A stretch of DNA of 64,000 nt from Umbilicaria muhlenbergii (lineage: Eukaryota; Ascomycota; Lecanoromycetes; Umbilicariales; Umbilicariaceae). This document shows positions 22,501 to 33,797 of the stretch, piece by piece (the first letter of the stretch is position 1; each line of letters starts with the position of its first letter). Below the pieces are notes generated by a model that saw nothing but the letters and a program-made list of their open reading frames with translations, was not told the DNA's origin and made no database searches. The position numbers and the translations under genes were made by a program. The stretch lies in assembly GCA_000611775.1 (NCBI GenBank), contig KK106982.1, positions 310,001 through 374,000 on the forward strand, read 5' to 3'.

Positions 22501-22926
22501 CATGAGGCACAGGCATTGGCTACGTCACGGAAGGGGAATAAAGAATTCAAAGACAAGTCTGCAGTAACGCAGTGGACGCTGGATCAATTCGTGTCGAATT
22601 CGCTCGACCCTGGAGTTACTGCGAGTGAGGCGAACGAATATGAGCGATATATAAGCCATCCCCTAACCCTCCCGCTGGTCGTATCCACCGATACGCCCCC
22701 AAATCCAAATGTGGAGTTTTTGAGTTATATTAACAGTGTCTCCGATGAAGCGGTCTCGAATATCAATGCCACGCCGGAGGACACCGCGGATTATGCAGAG
22801 TTTTTGGAGGTCGGCGACGATCCGCTGACCGTCACTGAAGCAGATACCTCCAATAAACGATACAAGGCCTACCGACAGTGGCTGAAGGGCAAATCGCTAT
22901 TCAAGCAACAACGTGTTGATACCTAG
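19551..22926 (+). CDS. FIG4: Polyphosphoinositide phosphatase FIG4 (Sac domain)
   Basis: Seven exons: 19551-20661, 20714-20814, 20868-21054, 21101-21198, 21247-21380, 21433-21705, 21759-22926. All six introns (46-53 bp) join in phase and give 1023 aa, typical for fungal FIG4. In known systems FIG4 removes the 5-phosphate of PI(3,5)P2 on the vacuole/endosome membrane and works with VAC14 and the FAB1 kinase. The N-terminal about 130 residues are variable and acidic. The Sac domain follows ([30 protein letters not shown] opens it near residue 135, split here as [13 protein letters not shown] and [17 protein letters not shown]). The catalytic C-x5-R loop is CIDCLDRTN at 21563-21589, intact. The long C-terminal exon carries the FIG4-specific region ([13 protein letters not shown]). 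The sixth-exon acceptor is cacag at 21432, which restores [13 protein letters not shown]. Confidence 0.95.
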
Positions 22927-23132
22927 CTCTACCTTTCGACGTACTGCAGCCTTAACTAGGCCGTCCCTGCTTTTGTTTTCCATCTTCTTGAGGATCTTAT
23001 GCTGCCCCACTCAATGTACCCGTGAGAGCTCGACATGGCTTATCTGACCCAGCGTGGCGTTGAAGCTACGGCTTGGTGTCACTCTTGTAGCCTTTGCTTT
23101 TCCTGTGGAGCTTAGGATATCACACTCCCGCC

Positions 23133-24934
23133 TCAGGGCAGCAGCAGTTCTTGGAGCCGGGCATCACTGGAAACCAAGGTCCTAAAGTCCTGCGTGATCA
23201 TCTTTTCGTCTCCCGTCGCCACCGTGAGAAGCCCCACCGTGGCCTTTATTGCATCTTGAATTGCCTTTAGATCTGCGGACCCGGCTCCGTCTTCTTCGAT
23301 TCTGCACCAGCACATGACGAGACCCTGCAAGACTTGCCCTCGATGATATCCGATGCGCGGCCATCCATTGAGAATGATTTGCTGCATCGACTGCACCGAT
23401 GCTCGGAGTAGAGGAGGATAAGACGTGGCAAAAGGCGCCGATAGGACACTCGATAGTAAGGGAAGCAGGTCCTTGTTAAGACAGTCAGCAACGCTGCTCA
23501 GATGTTACGATTTGGCATCCTTGCCTTGAAATATTTCACACATGACACACCCATCTTATCCACAAGCACTGCGATTTGAAGCACCAGGAATTCTGCTACC
23601 TTGGCGTGTTCACCAGCATGGACATATCCTTTGAGCACTCCTTGGCGAAGAACTCTTCCCAGGAATCGATTCCTTTGCTTGCGGTCCTCATCATCCTTCG
23701 GATATCTGACATGGGCCAAGGCTACCAATGCCGGATAAGCTGCGCCTAAGAGCTGCAATGATTCTGTTTCCGGAGTGAGGGTCGGTAGATACGAGAGACA
23801 AGGCATCACCGCATCTTCAAAGACATCCCCGAGGCCCGTTCGCTGGAGGAAGTTGGGATGCGTGGCTTTCAGCAGCAGTGTCAAGAGCTCACACCCTTTG
23901 CTCTTGTATTCGGTAGTTTCATCGTCAATCAGCGTGAGGAGCGGAGGGATAATGAGCGGCCAGTTGTCTTCCACAGTAGAGGCCTATCGTCTCGATTAGT
24001 GGATGCTATGGGGCCGAGGCAGCTGGTGTCGGACATCTATACGTTCTAGGACCCACTTGAAAACAGTCACGATATGCACGTGATGATATTTCCATGGCTT
24101 GATATCTATTTCGTGCTCACTAGCCTCGAACCTCTCCGGGAGCGGGTTGATCGCCTTTCGTCCTTGCTGGGTAAGAGCGTTGTTCTTCGACTTTGCAAAC
24201 AGTGGCTGGATCTCATCTCGAAGTAAAGCCGTAAAGAGACCCTTGATATCTTTGTGGGTACTCTTACATATGCCCAGGTAATCTTTGAGAAGGGCAGCGG
24301 CTTCTGTGCAGGCTTCCGGCGTAGTCCAGGCATCTTTTGGATCTGTAAATGTAGCTAGACCAGCGACAAGCGTTACGAGAAGGCGCGGCTCTGACAGAGG
24401 TACAAGCTGATGTAAATGACGCAACAATCTTAGGGCTACCAGGGCTTTTGCATGCGCTCTGGCAGTCTCACCGTCATGGAACGGTGTTGGAGCATCTACA
24501 ACACATGTCAGTAGGGTCCCGATACGTCAAGCCATGGTCAATGCAGTACTAGGATCAAATTGCGACTGTTTGGCAAAGGACCTGGAGGGTATGATACTGT
24601 CTCTTGCCCAGTGGTAGAGCTTCCATGTAACGTCTTCGTCCGGCGGTTCGGGTTTGATCCGCGTAGGGTTTCTTAGGTATACTTCGACCACGGCTAGGTC
24701 TTCGTGCACCTGCACATTCGTCAACACTGCCTTATGATTACCTGTGGTATTCGGACAATCTACAGTGGTAGTATGAGTGTCTGTCAGACGAATGGTATTG
24801 TAGACTGAAGTGAGCGTCACAGAGTCTGTAAGGGCGCTCTCAACATCATCCGAGAGGCATGCGGGCGATTCAGGGTTCGAGGCCTTGTCTACTAGCTCCT
24901 GTGCGGCAGCACGGAGTTTTAGAACGTCTGCCAT
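23133..24934 (-). CDS. TTI2: TEL2-interacting protein 2 (TTT complex)
   Basis: Four exons: 24934-24550, 24495-24035, 23983-23525, 23471-23133; 547 aa. TTI2 is an all-helical repeat protein that binds TEL2 and TTI1 in the TTT co-chaperone, which stabilises PIKK kinases such as TOR and ATM/ATR. Diagnostic stretches are WPLIIPPLLTLIDD, CELLTLLLKATHP, RTGLGDVFEDAVMPCLSYLPTLTPE and LLPLLSSVLSAPF, in the expected order. The third intron appears to be GC-AG (AAG/GCAAGG...AAG), 53 bp; only that choice restores YFK/DLLPLL. The other introns are 51-54 bp. Family assignment rests on remembered conserved segments. Confidence 0.83.
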
Positions 24935-25643
24935 CCAATAATACTCCCATCGAAAAGTATAGATCAGATAATGATGCCTGGGTCAACACGGGAGGAGGCA
25001 GAACCAGCTTTGTCGCTGTGGTCTCGCTTGGTCACCACTACAGTTGAAAAGCTTCCGACTCCTCGGACTGAGGATGATAGAGGAAACACTACCCCCCTTA
25101 TATTCATGCTTAACATGCATAGGGGAGTGCATGCATGGTCAGTGATGCAAGTAATTCTGTGCCACGCAAAACTGTCTACTTATTACCGCAACAGAGGTAC
25201 TAGTGCTACAGCTGCGTGGTTTGTACATCAGCCTGAAAAGCCTTCGTTGTCAAGTTGACATTCATTACAGTATGTACGGAGATCTAAATCTCGTTTCCTT
25301 GCTCTGTTCTTCTCAGAGAGTGTATGTTGATGTTTTCACTACCTATCTCACGACATCCAAAAGGATCATGAGCCTTTCCCCATGGCGCTTTTGATAACCT
25401 CTCCCAAGCACTCTATGGCCACGAAACCTAGATGCCGCCATTCCGGGCCCCTCTGCGCGGCTCCAAGCGGGGGCCTGTGACTGTCAATAATGTCGTCTAT
25501 GGCAGCGAAATATCTTCTAAGTCTTGCGCGCTTCACCAGGGCAGCCAAAAAGATCGACACAGCTGGGCTCATCAAAGCCGGTGATCAGCTGGTGAAAACT
25601 TCTTGGGTATTATCGAGCTCCAAATCCATGGTTGCATTCATCT
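24935..25643. other. Intergenic between TTI2 start and CCA1 end
   Basis: Likely contains the TTI2 promoter and the CCA1 3' UTR. Short frames (for example 25366-25575 minus) show no recognisable family. Confidence 0.5.
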
Positions 25644-27433
25644 TCACGTAAGTCCGAGCTCTTCCTTCCGCCTTACTACTTCGGCAATGCCCTCGCTGGG
25701 ATCGGTGGCATCTGGGTTGCGAAGTTGCCACTCCATTGCCATATCCATGGCTGCCTTCATCCACGGTCCTGTTCTGGTACCAAGAGCTTCAGATAACTGG
25801 TTACCCTTCACGAGCGGTATCAATGAATGTGCATCGAGCAAGTCGAGCTCTTGCAATCTTGATAACCACGTAGCGTAACCTTTAAGCAGCAACAATCGGG
25901 CTTGGATGGTCAGCCAGTCCCTAATACACATGATGATTCCGAACATACCAGCATCATCTTCCGCCTCCATGAGCTCCACCAGAATTGCATACATGGTATA
26001 GTTACGCCACAGAGGGCCCCATCGGCGAATCGACATACCCAAGTCTTCACGGCTAGTAGAGTCAAGTTTCCTTTTCAGCGGTGACGAGGTTGGCGCATTC
26101 TGACCGGCTATAGCGTTCTTCGAGGCAAAGATCTCGTGAAGGCTATTAAACGCTCCTTCAACAAGCTTCGTAACCTTGTTGTCCGCCTTGATGCCTTCTC
26201 GGGCGACGGTGGCTGCCGAAGATATCGGGCTTTTGGAAGCGGACGATCCTGGGGTCATGGTCGTTATCTGGGCCCAAGGTGTAAAAGAACAAAGCAGCCA
26301 AGCTAGGTAGTTATCGTCTGAACCGCGCAGTAAGGTAGATTTGATGATTGAAAGGGAATCAAAACCATTGACAAAGCGGCCACTGAGCGCCATGATGTCT
26401 TGTAGCCCGTCATACGCCCTGTTCCAATTATTGGTGTTAACCGTGTCAGGTTCAACTTTCCTTGGATCGGTAAAGATAGTATTGTACAGTCCCAAACGAT
26501 CTATGAGCGCGAGCGCCATCCTTGGATCCGGCCCTGTTTCGAGGTTTCAGTCCATCGGAAGCTCTCCATCATATACACGTCATCAGAAGAAGACGGTGGA
26601 CTCCACTGACCTCTCAGCATCTTTCCGATCTCAATACCTACCCTTTCACGACTGATCTTTGCCCTTAGTGCATTTTTGATGTCGCTGTCGCTCATGGATC
26701 GTTCGGCTTCTGACTCGATCTGGTAGCCCAGCTTACTGGCAAACCGTATGCATCTTAAAATCCGCAGTGGGTCATCCTTGAATGTCTGGTACGGAGATAG
26801 AGGTGTCCTTATGATCTTCAATTTCATGTCCTGGAGACCCTGCCCTGTGAAGTCTTCAACTTCGGAGGTCATAAGATTATAAAACAGAGCGTTCACAGTG
26901 GCATCTCGACGTAGCGCATCGTCCATGGGGGACCCAAACTCCATGGTGGGATTCCGACTGTCCTCGACATACGTCTCTTTTCGGAGGTTGACGAGATCGA
27001 CTTCGAGGCCTAATATCTTGGTAGTGACGGTCTCAAGGTGTTTGGACTTTTCTGGGTTGGCTTCTATCTTGGCCAGACCCCCTAAGATGCCCTGCCGGTA
27101 TTTGCCATGGGTCTCTGGCTGCTCCAGGTACTGTTTCATCAAAGTTCCAAACTTGTAGCCGGTCATGGTGCTTATGCCCACGTCGATATCCTTGCTGCTC
27201 AGACCCAATAGCTTGTCCCGGACCCAGCCACCAGTGAACCTGAGCTCCGGCCTTGCCAGTCCATCTGATTGTCCAATATAATCAGAGACATCAAGCAAGA
27301 GGCGAACCAGTGTTGACTCTTGGTCCGTCAAAGTTATGCGTGTCACCATCGCACCCGCTTTTTGGATGGACCAGAGTCTACGCATTCGAGATGGAACACG
27401 AGACAGTTTGGCAAACGTAGGAAAAGAATTCAT
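25644..27433 (-). CDS. CCA1: CCA tRNA nucleotidyltransferase
   Basis: Two exons, 27433-26611 and 26533-25644, with a 77-bp intron joining MLRG/PDPRM in frame; 570 aa from the first plausible Met. The enzyme adds or repairs the 3'-CCA of tRNAs. Class II poly(A)-polymerase-type motifs are present: GGWVRD with DID (metal ligands) for motif A, RRDATVNALFYNL for motif B, and EDFTGQGLQDM and DDPLRILRCIRFASKLGY downstream. The N-terminus MNSFPTFAKLSRVPSRMRR is basic, lacks acidic residues and looks like a mitochondrial presequence. An internal Met about 28 residues later (MVTRITLTDQE) could give the cytosolic/nuclear form, as in yeast. An in-frame ATG at 27526 also exists. Confidence 0.93.
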
Positions 27434-27819
27434 GCACAGCACACGTTTGGATTGACAATTCCTGGTTACAGGGTAGTATGTCCACGCAAGGACAGATAGT
27501 TCAGTGGAGCACACAGAAGCAGTCAAGTCTTGCTATAAAAGCACGGTAGAGTTCAGTGTGAAGATAAAGCAAGTTGAAGTGTGCGCTTGCCAGCTCATCA
27601 GATGGTCAGCGGTAAATCATTATCGCATTGAACTTGTTCCACCTGCTTGTGTCACAAACAGAAGTTCTCTCTCTAGGTGACTCATTAGCACAGGAAGGTG
27701 AAGCGAGTCACGAAGATCCTAGCTCATACCGCACCTTACTATCACAGCTTGCTATTGAAGCTACCCCATCCATCAAGACACACGTAATACCTCCGCACTA
27801 CGAGCGACACTGTGTTGAC
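27434..27819. promoter_or_regulatory. Divergent promoter region CCA1 / U1A
   Basis: 386 bp between two divergent start codons. It should hold both promoters; no specific element was identified. Confidence 0.45.
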
Positions 27820-28761
27820 ATGGCTGCCGTGGCCGCGTCAGCCGGTGGAGCCAATCCACCAAGTGCAACGTACGACTCTGACTCCTGATAATTTTCAATA
27901 GCATCAACTAACAGTGTAGCAGCGTTTACGTTAGACCCACACGGAAGCCAGTGGCGGGGTGCACAATCGCTGACATTTATAACAGGTCAAGAACCTGGAA
28001 GAGAGGATCAAGGTCGATCAACTGAAAGAGGCCCTCACCGAGATTTTCTCCGAATACGGGAATGTCATTGATCTGATTGCCAAGAAGAACCTGAAGGCCA
28101 AAGGCCAAGCTTTCGTGGTCTTCGACGATGTCAAGGCCGCTGAGACTGCAATCCAGGAGGTACAGGGATTCGAGCTCTTTGACAAGCCTATGATCCTCGA
28201 CTATGCAAAGACCAGAAGTGATGCCACGGTAGAACGGGAAGGAAACGCCGAAGAGCTGGAGGCGCACAAGCGTAGGCGGCTGGCGGAGAAAGGTATGGAT
28301 CCCAGATGCCTTCCCAGGAAGAACAAGTGACTGACGCACGCTTCTCACGACCAGAGCGGAAGCAGGCCCATGAAGCACAAGAAGCGCAGAAGAAGCTTAA
28401 GCGGGCCGCTGCTGCACCGGTCCCCGAATCTGGCGCGACGAGACCGGCCAAAGCTTCGCGTGGTGCGGGTCTCAAATCCTCCAATCCCGGAGCAGGCGCT
28501 GTGGTGCCGGAAGAATATCTGCCGCCGAACAAGATCCTCTTCGTACAGAATCTACCGGACGATTACGATGTGGATGGTCTCACGGCTATCTTTGGCAGTT
28601 TCGAGGGCTTCAGAGAGGTACGACTGGTGCCCGGGAGGAAGGGTATTGCTTTCGTGGAGTACGAAGCGGAGGCCGGAGCCATCAGTGCGAAGGAGAACAC
28701 AGCAGGGATGGCTTTGGGAGAAGAGAACAAGGTTATCAAGGTTGTATATCAACGGCAGTAA
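27820..28761 (+). CDS. U1 snRNP A / U2 snRNP B'' protein, two RRMs
   Basis: Four exons: 27820-27869, 27923-27929, 27986-28292, 28355-28761; 256 aa. It binds a U1 or U2 snRNA stem-loop in the spliceosome. RRM1 has RNP2 as VYVKNL and RNP1 as GQAFVVF; RRM2 has KILFVQNL and GIAFVEY. A Lys/Glu-rich linker lies between. Exon 2 is only 7 nt (cgtttac). It is needed because direct joining of exons 1 and 3 is out of phase, and because it supplies T-V-Y, completing the conserved T-V-Y-V-K-N-L. The flanking introns are 53 and 56 bp. Ascomycetes often have a single U1A/U2B'' homologue, so I give no symbol. Confidence 0.9.
27923..27929 (+). other. 7-nt micro-exon of the U1A/U2B'' gene
   Basis: Preceded by tgtagcag and followed by gttagacc. 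It completes a Thr codon and encodes Val-Tyr. The only phase-correct solution I found. Confidence 0.8.
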
Positions 28762-29015
28762 TGTATGCTCGAGCTCGGAGCCTAGGCGTTTTTCTACAAG
28801 CCGGGGATGCAGTTATACCCTTTCCAATACATTTGTACATTACGCTAGCTTCCTGAGTATGGTGATTCGGTGCTGCGCCAGCACCGCTCTCTGGATACAG
28901 GGCATCAGTGACAAGAAGTATAAAATACAGCCCGCCTAAGCATTATTGATATAAACTCCATAGGTCATCAAACTACGCAAGATCCACTGTCTCCTTCTGG
29001 CGCACTCCTGGTCTT
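28762..29015. other. Convergent 3' ends of U1A and VMA8
   Basis: 254 bp holding both 3' UTRs. No gene. Confidence 0.5.
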
Positions 29016-30285
29016 TTAAAAGATAACGTCGTTGTCTTCCCGCTCGCCCAGGACGTCAGGGGCCCCGGTACCATCTTCATTCTCTTTGTCACTCCCACGC
29101 CGCTTGGCAAGCTCTTCTTTCTCGGCCGCAGCATTGTCCCGCTGCTTGTTGTTTTTGACCTACACAAGATCAGCTCGGTTATTGCAAGTGACACATTTTC
29201 TGCCATTGAAAATCTGATGATGTTACCTTCTTCAACCGGTAGAATTCCTCTCTATCGAGCTCGTCTAGCTCGGAGTTGATATCTATTTATCGTTAACGTT
29301 ATTCAATTCTACAATGCTTGAGGTCAAGATTACACTTGATGGTGTTCTCAGTGCGCGGTATGATCACCTAAGTCTTCATCAGCAATTGCAACTCTTAATA
29401 GTTCATTTACACACATACATGCTCACTGCATCATCCAATGGTTCCAGTCAACGGAGTTCCAAGTTTGCACATGTTCAGTTACTTACATTGCGTTCACTGT
29501 CAACTCTTGGTTAGCATCTGTTCCTACATGCGGTCAAGTGATCGGGAATACCTCTCCTGTTCACAACCTTAATCACTTCATCGAGGATGACGAAAGCTGT
29601 CTGCCAACACATATGAGACGAATAGTACCAGAGATGGTTCAGATAATTGACGTACTTGTAGACTCGCCAACTCGACAAGTGTTTCCACAGCTCTAGCATA
29701 CGTTTCTCTGCAACGCTGGACTTGCTGGCCGCCTTTCCCCAATCCCGTCAAGCCAAAGTCATTATTGCCTTCGGTAGTGTAGCTTTCGAACTGCGGAAGG
29801 AACACCCCGGAAACATTCTCTTGCTTTGTTCGTACCCGGAAGCGGGCAGCTTTAGCAGACTCCTGGATCTGATATCCGATATCTCCACCAACGGCGTAAG
29901 TGACCTCTGCTAGGGAGAATGCAGCTATTTGCATGACACGGCCCATCTTCCGCTTTGCCTCATCAATACGCCTGGTGATTTCTGGATAATGTCAGCATGC
30001 GCGCTGCCTCCAGGTCCTTGGTCCAATCTACCTCGGAAGCGTCTGGCACGGACGACGTTAGCCTAGTGCCTGGTTTGGCGGAAGCATACGTACTTGGTCA
30101 ACGCCTCGCTCTTTCGCTTCAATAGACTGTGGCCTGTTTCAGCTCCCTTGAGCTTGTTTTTCATAAGACCTAGCGACTGTCGTGTCGGAAAGACAGCCTC
30201 CCTGTCCTGCAACACATGCACTATCAGATACAGGCCAACTTCAAGAGCGCTCCAACTTGAGAGAGCTTACCCCTGCGCCCGACAT
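29016..30285 (-). CDS. VMA8: V-type H+-ATPase subunit D, ten exons with several micro-exons
   Basis: Exons (minus strand): 30285-30271 (15 nt), 30206-30094, 30042-30032 (11 nt), 29981-29656, 29600-29552, 29496-29487 (10 nt), 29425-29419 (7 nt), 29367-29334 (34 nt), 29282-29227, 29159-29016. All nine joins are phase-consistent and give 254 aa, the usual length. Subunit D is the central rotor stalk of the V1 sector, transmitting ATP hydrolysis to the proton-pumping ring on vacuolar membranes. Recognisable segments in order are FPTRQSLGLMKNKLKGAETG, RRIDEAKRKMGRVMQIAAFS, VGGDIGYQIQESAKAARF, QENVSGVFLPQFESY, GLTGLGKGGQQVQRCRETYA, VELASLQTAFVILDEVIKVV, HVIIPRTENTIK and INSELDELDREEFYRLKK. The tail is charged and variable. 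Each micro-exon supplies residues conserved in the family. Confidence 0.92.
29419..29425 (-). other. 7-nt micro-exon of VMA8
   Basis: tgagcat between acceptor gatgcag and donor GTATGT. It completes an Ile codon and encodes Glu-His, the I-E-H that precedes VIIPRTEN. Confidence 0.85.
29487..29496 (-). other. 10-nt micro-exon of VMA8
   Basis: tgaacgcaat between acceptor gacag and donor GTAAGT. It supplies the V-N-A of RRVNAIEH. Confidence 0.85.
30032..30042 (-). other. 11-nt micro-exon of VMA8
   Basis: acgcttccgag between acceptor gccag and donor GTAGAT. It supplies K-R-F-R-E upstream of ITRRIDEAKRK. Confidence 0.85.
30271..30285 (-). other. 15-nt first coding exon of VMA8 (MSGAG)
   Basis: ATG plus four codons, followed by GTAAGC; the next exon opens DREAVFPTRQ. 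Confidence 0.85.
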
Positions 30286-30730
30286 CTTAAGCACAAGTCG
30301 GGAGAAGCTCCCCTTGGCTGTTGAAGGTCTTCAGTATTTCGTAGGCCTCCAATTCAGCTCATCACTGAATGAGAATGAGAATGAGATGGTTCTATCACTC
30401 CAGTTGGCTGCCGCATCTTGCCAAGCAGGTGGTCGGAGTCGTGATGTGCTTTTGCCGTATCCGCAAGCTACGATGTCAGATAAGGTTATTAGTCAGCAGC
30501 GCTTTTGGCCAATGCGGAAAGGCTCGCGTGACCTTGCCTCGTTCGCGTCTCCACGGTCTTGAGGTTTCAAAAGTGAGCGGGAAGTTGGAACGAGTTTCGT
30601 GAACTTCGCCGCACACCCTCCTCACTCATTCTCACTATATCCCGGTGACCGGTCACCAGCGGCCAGCATGCCAGGAGAGCTGATGCGCGCCATGGCAATC
30701 AGCAAACCGAGCATAAAGGTGCCCGCTACG
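30286..30730. promoter_or_regulatory. Divergent promoter region VMA8 / SYF1
   Basis: 445 bp between start codons of opposite genes. No defined element recognised. An upstream in-frame ATG for SYF1 lies at 30668. Confidence 0.45.
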
Positions 30731-33407
30731 ATGCCTGATTTGGACCTCTATCTCATCGTGAGTCTTCTTGTCTCCAGCTATGCTGTAGTCAATCACTGAA
30801 TTAGCATGAGCAGTCCAGCGACGATGTTGTATATGAGCAGGACATACTGCGCGACCCCGGGAGCACAAAGCCGTGGCTAGCGTACGTTGATTTCAAGCAT
30901 CAGCATGGAACGCTCCTCGAGCAAGCTTTTGTAAGAGAGCCCGGATAGTCCATAGAAGACTCCTAAACTGATGTTGAACTAGGTACTCGAGCGCGCTTGC
31001 GCGCAGCTACCGCGATCCTATAAGTTGTGGAAGATGGTATGGATAATTCGGACCCTGGGCGCTTGCTACCGCTGACACGACCCATAGTATCTGGAATTGC
31101 GAATCAAGCACCTACGGAACAAAAACCCAGCAGTCCACGCGAAGGAATATTCGAAAGTCAATGCTTTGTTTGAGAGAGCTCTTATCCTTCTAAATAAGAT
31201 GCCTAAGATCTGGGAGATGTATCTGTCCTTTTTGATGCAACAACCACTCGTAACTGCCACCAGGAGAACCTTCGATAGAGCTCTGAGAGCGCTACCAATC
31301 ACTCAACATAACCGTATATGGGCTCAATACCGACCCTTCGCCAATTCCGCATCAGGCGAGACTGCGATCAAGATCTGGAGACGTTACATGCAGATACATC
31401 CAGAGGATAGTGAAGACTTCATCGAACTGCTCCTTCAGATGGGAAAATACACCGAGGCGGTCAAAAAATACATGGATATTCTCAACAACCCCAGGTTTCG
31501 AAGCAAGGAGGGGAAAAGCAGCTTTCAACTTTGGAGTGAAATGGTGGAGGTACTGGTCACCCATGCAAAAGAGGTGGATACCGGTGATACGGCGAGCATT
31601 GACGTTGAAGCCATTGTTCGAAGCGGGATCGAAAGGTTCGCAGACCAGAGGGGAAAGCTGTGGTCAGGTCTAGCAACTTACTGGATAACGAGAGGTAATT
31701 TTGAAAGGGCCCGAGACATCTTTGAGGAAGGGATAACGACGGTCATGACCGTGCGAGACTTCACCCTGGTTTTTGACTCATACGCCGAATTTGAAGAATC
31801 AATTATTGGGAACCTAATGGAAGCAGCAGCAGCTCGTTCAGATAAGGGCAAGTTCGATGAGGATGCTGACTTCGACTTGGACATACGCATGATGAGGTTT
31901 GAGCAGCTTATGGATCGAAGACCATTTCTAGTGAATGACGTTCTGTTACGACAGAATCCGAATAATGTGACCGAGTGGGAGAAAAGGGTGGCACTGTGGG
32001 GGGGAAACAAGAAAGAAGTCGTCCAAACCTACACGGACGCTATTGTAGCGGTGCAGCCGCGGAAGGCCGTGGGCAGATTCCACGAACTATGGACCAACTA
32101 CGCCAAGTTCTACGAGGAGGGAGGTGATCTACGGAATGCTCGAATCATCATGGAGAAGGCTGTCAAAGTACCTTTCAAGTCAGTCGCAGAGCTAGCGGAG
32201 ATGTGGTGCGAATGGGCCGAAATGGAGCTTCGAAATGAGAATTTCGATATGGCTGTTGATATCATGGCAAAAGCAACTCAGGCGCCTAAAAGGTCGACGG
32301 TGGATTACTTCGACGAATCTCTGTCACCACAACAACGGGTACACAAGAGCTGGAAACTATGGAGCTTTTATGTTGATCTGGTTGAGAGTGTTAGCACCCT
32401 GGAGGACACCAAAAAGATCTATGAAAGAATTTTCGAACTCCGGATAGCAACTCCGCAGACGGTAGTCAACTACGCCAATCTACTTGAAGAAAACAAATAC
32501 TTCGAAGAGTCTTTCAAAGTATACGAGCGTGGACTTGATCTGTTCAATTATCCCGTCGCGTTTGAGCTGTGGAATTTATATCTAACCAAGGCAGTAGACC
32601 GCAAAATTGGCATTGAGAGACTAAGAGATCTCTTTGAGCAAGCTGTCGAAGGGTGTCCGCCGCAGTTTGCTAAGGTCCTATACCTGATGTACGGCAACCT
32701 GGAAGAGGAACGAGGGCTTGCACGGCACGCGATGCGCATCTACGAAAGGGCTACACGCGCAGTATCCGACGAAAATAGATTTGAGATGTTCAACTTCTAC
32801 ATTACGAAATCAGCATCCAATTTCGGGCTCACATCTACTCGCCCAATCTATGAGAGAGCAATTGCAGCACTACCAGACAGGGAAGCTAGAGACATGTGTT
32901 TGAAGTTTGCCGATATGGAACGCCGGCTTGGAGAGATTGACAGGGCGCGGGCGATTTACGGGCATGCTTCGCAATTCTGTGACCCACGGACGACACCAGC
33001 CTTCTGGTCGAAATGGGAGGCTTTCGAAGTACAGCACGGTAATGAAGACACGTTCAAAGAGATGCTCCGAATCAAGAGAAGTGTACAAGCACAGTACAAG
33101 TAAGCATGGATTCTTTGTGCGCTTGACTGAGTCGAAGCTAACATCCTACAGTACGGACGTGAACTTTATCGCATCGCAGGCTCTGGCAAGGAGCCAGCAA
33201 CGGCCGGAGGACTTCGCGGAGGGTGACGACGACGCCAATGAAGTCGCGAATGCCGACGCAATGGCCGCACTTGAACGTCAAGCTCGAGCGCCTCAGGGCT
33301 TCGTCCCTGCCAGCAGCGGGCCAGAAGGTGGAAAGGTGCCAAAACAAACCGGGCCGACTATTATCGAGAACCCTGACGCCCTGGATGTTGATCTAGACGA
33401 CGAATAG
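30731..33407 (+). CDS. SYF1: Pre-mRNA-splicing factor SYF1 (HAT-repeat protein, NineTeen complex)
   Basis: Five exons: 30731-30757, 30814-30930, 30983-31036, 31088-33099, 33152-33407; 821 aa. SYF1/XAB2 is a scaffold of the Prp19-associated complex and of intron-lariat spliceosomes. The N-terminus MPDLDLYLISSDDVVYEQDI and the segment PGSTKPWLAYVDFKHQ match the family, and half-a-TPR (HAT) repeats run through nearly the whole length (W-x-x-Y and A-R-x-I-Y patterns, for example KIWEMYLSFLMQQP and ARAIYGHASQFCDP). The C-terminus is acidic (DVDLDDE). Introns are 46-56 bp and in phase. An alternative start at 30668 would add 21 residues. Confidence 0.94.
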
Positions 33408-33797
33408 GCGGGCACCCATAATGTCAAGGTCGCCTCCTGCGGCTCTGGGTTAAGGTGCACAGTCACCAAACGCCAACCATATCTTTATGATTACCACAAT
33501 AAGTTCACGCTTTCCGAGGATAGGGCACCTCTATGCCATTGATGCCCAAGTCAAAGAGAAAACATCGATCATTATCATGGCATTGTACATGAGAAATGAC
33601 TGTTTTTGATTGGGCGCGAACAACATCACAGGTGGATGATTTCGAAAACATTTCACGACGCTTCACAAATGGCACTGGCGTTGCACTTTCAGGATCATTG
33701 TGTGTGGTGTACTGATGACAAAACCGAAGCTATAGAATCGATTAACTGGGATATGATGGCGTTTAAGCGTAACAGAAAATCGGTCGCGTACAGTCGC
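33408..33797. other. Convergent intergenic, no gene
   Basis: 390 bp between the SYF1 stop and the stop of the small gene on the other strand. Confidence 0.5.

Noticed and set aside
25366-25575. Possible small gene between TTI2 and CCA1
   Set aside because: 69 codons with no conserved motif and no splice continuation.
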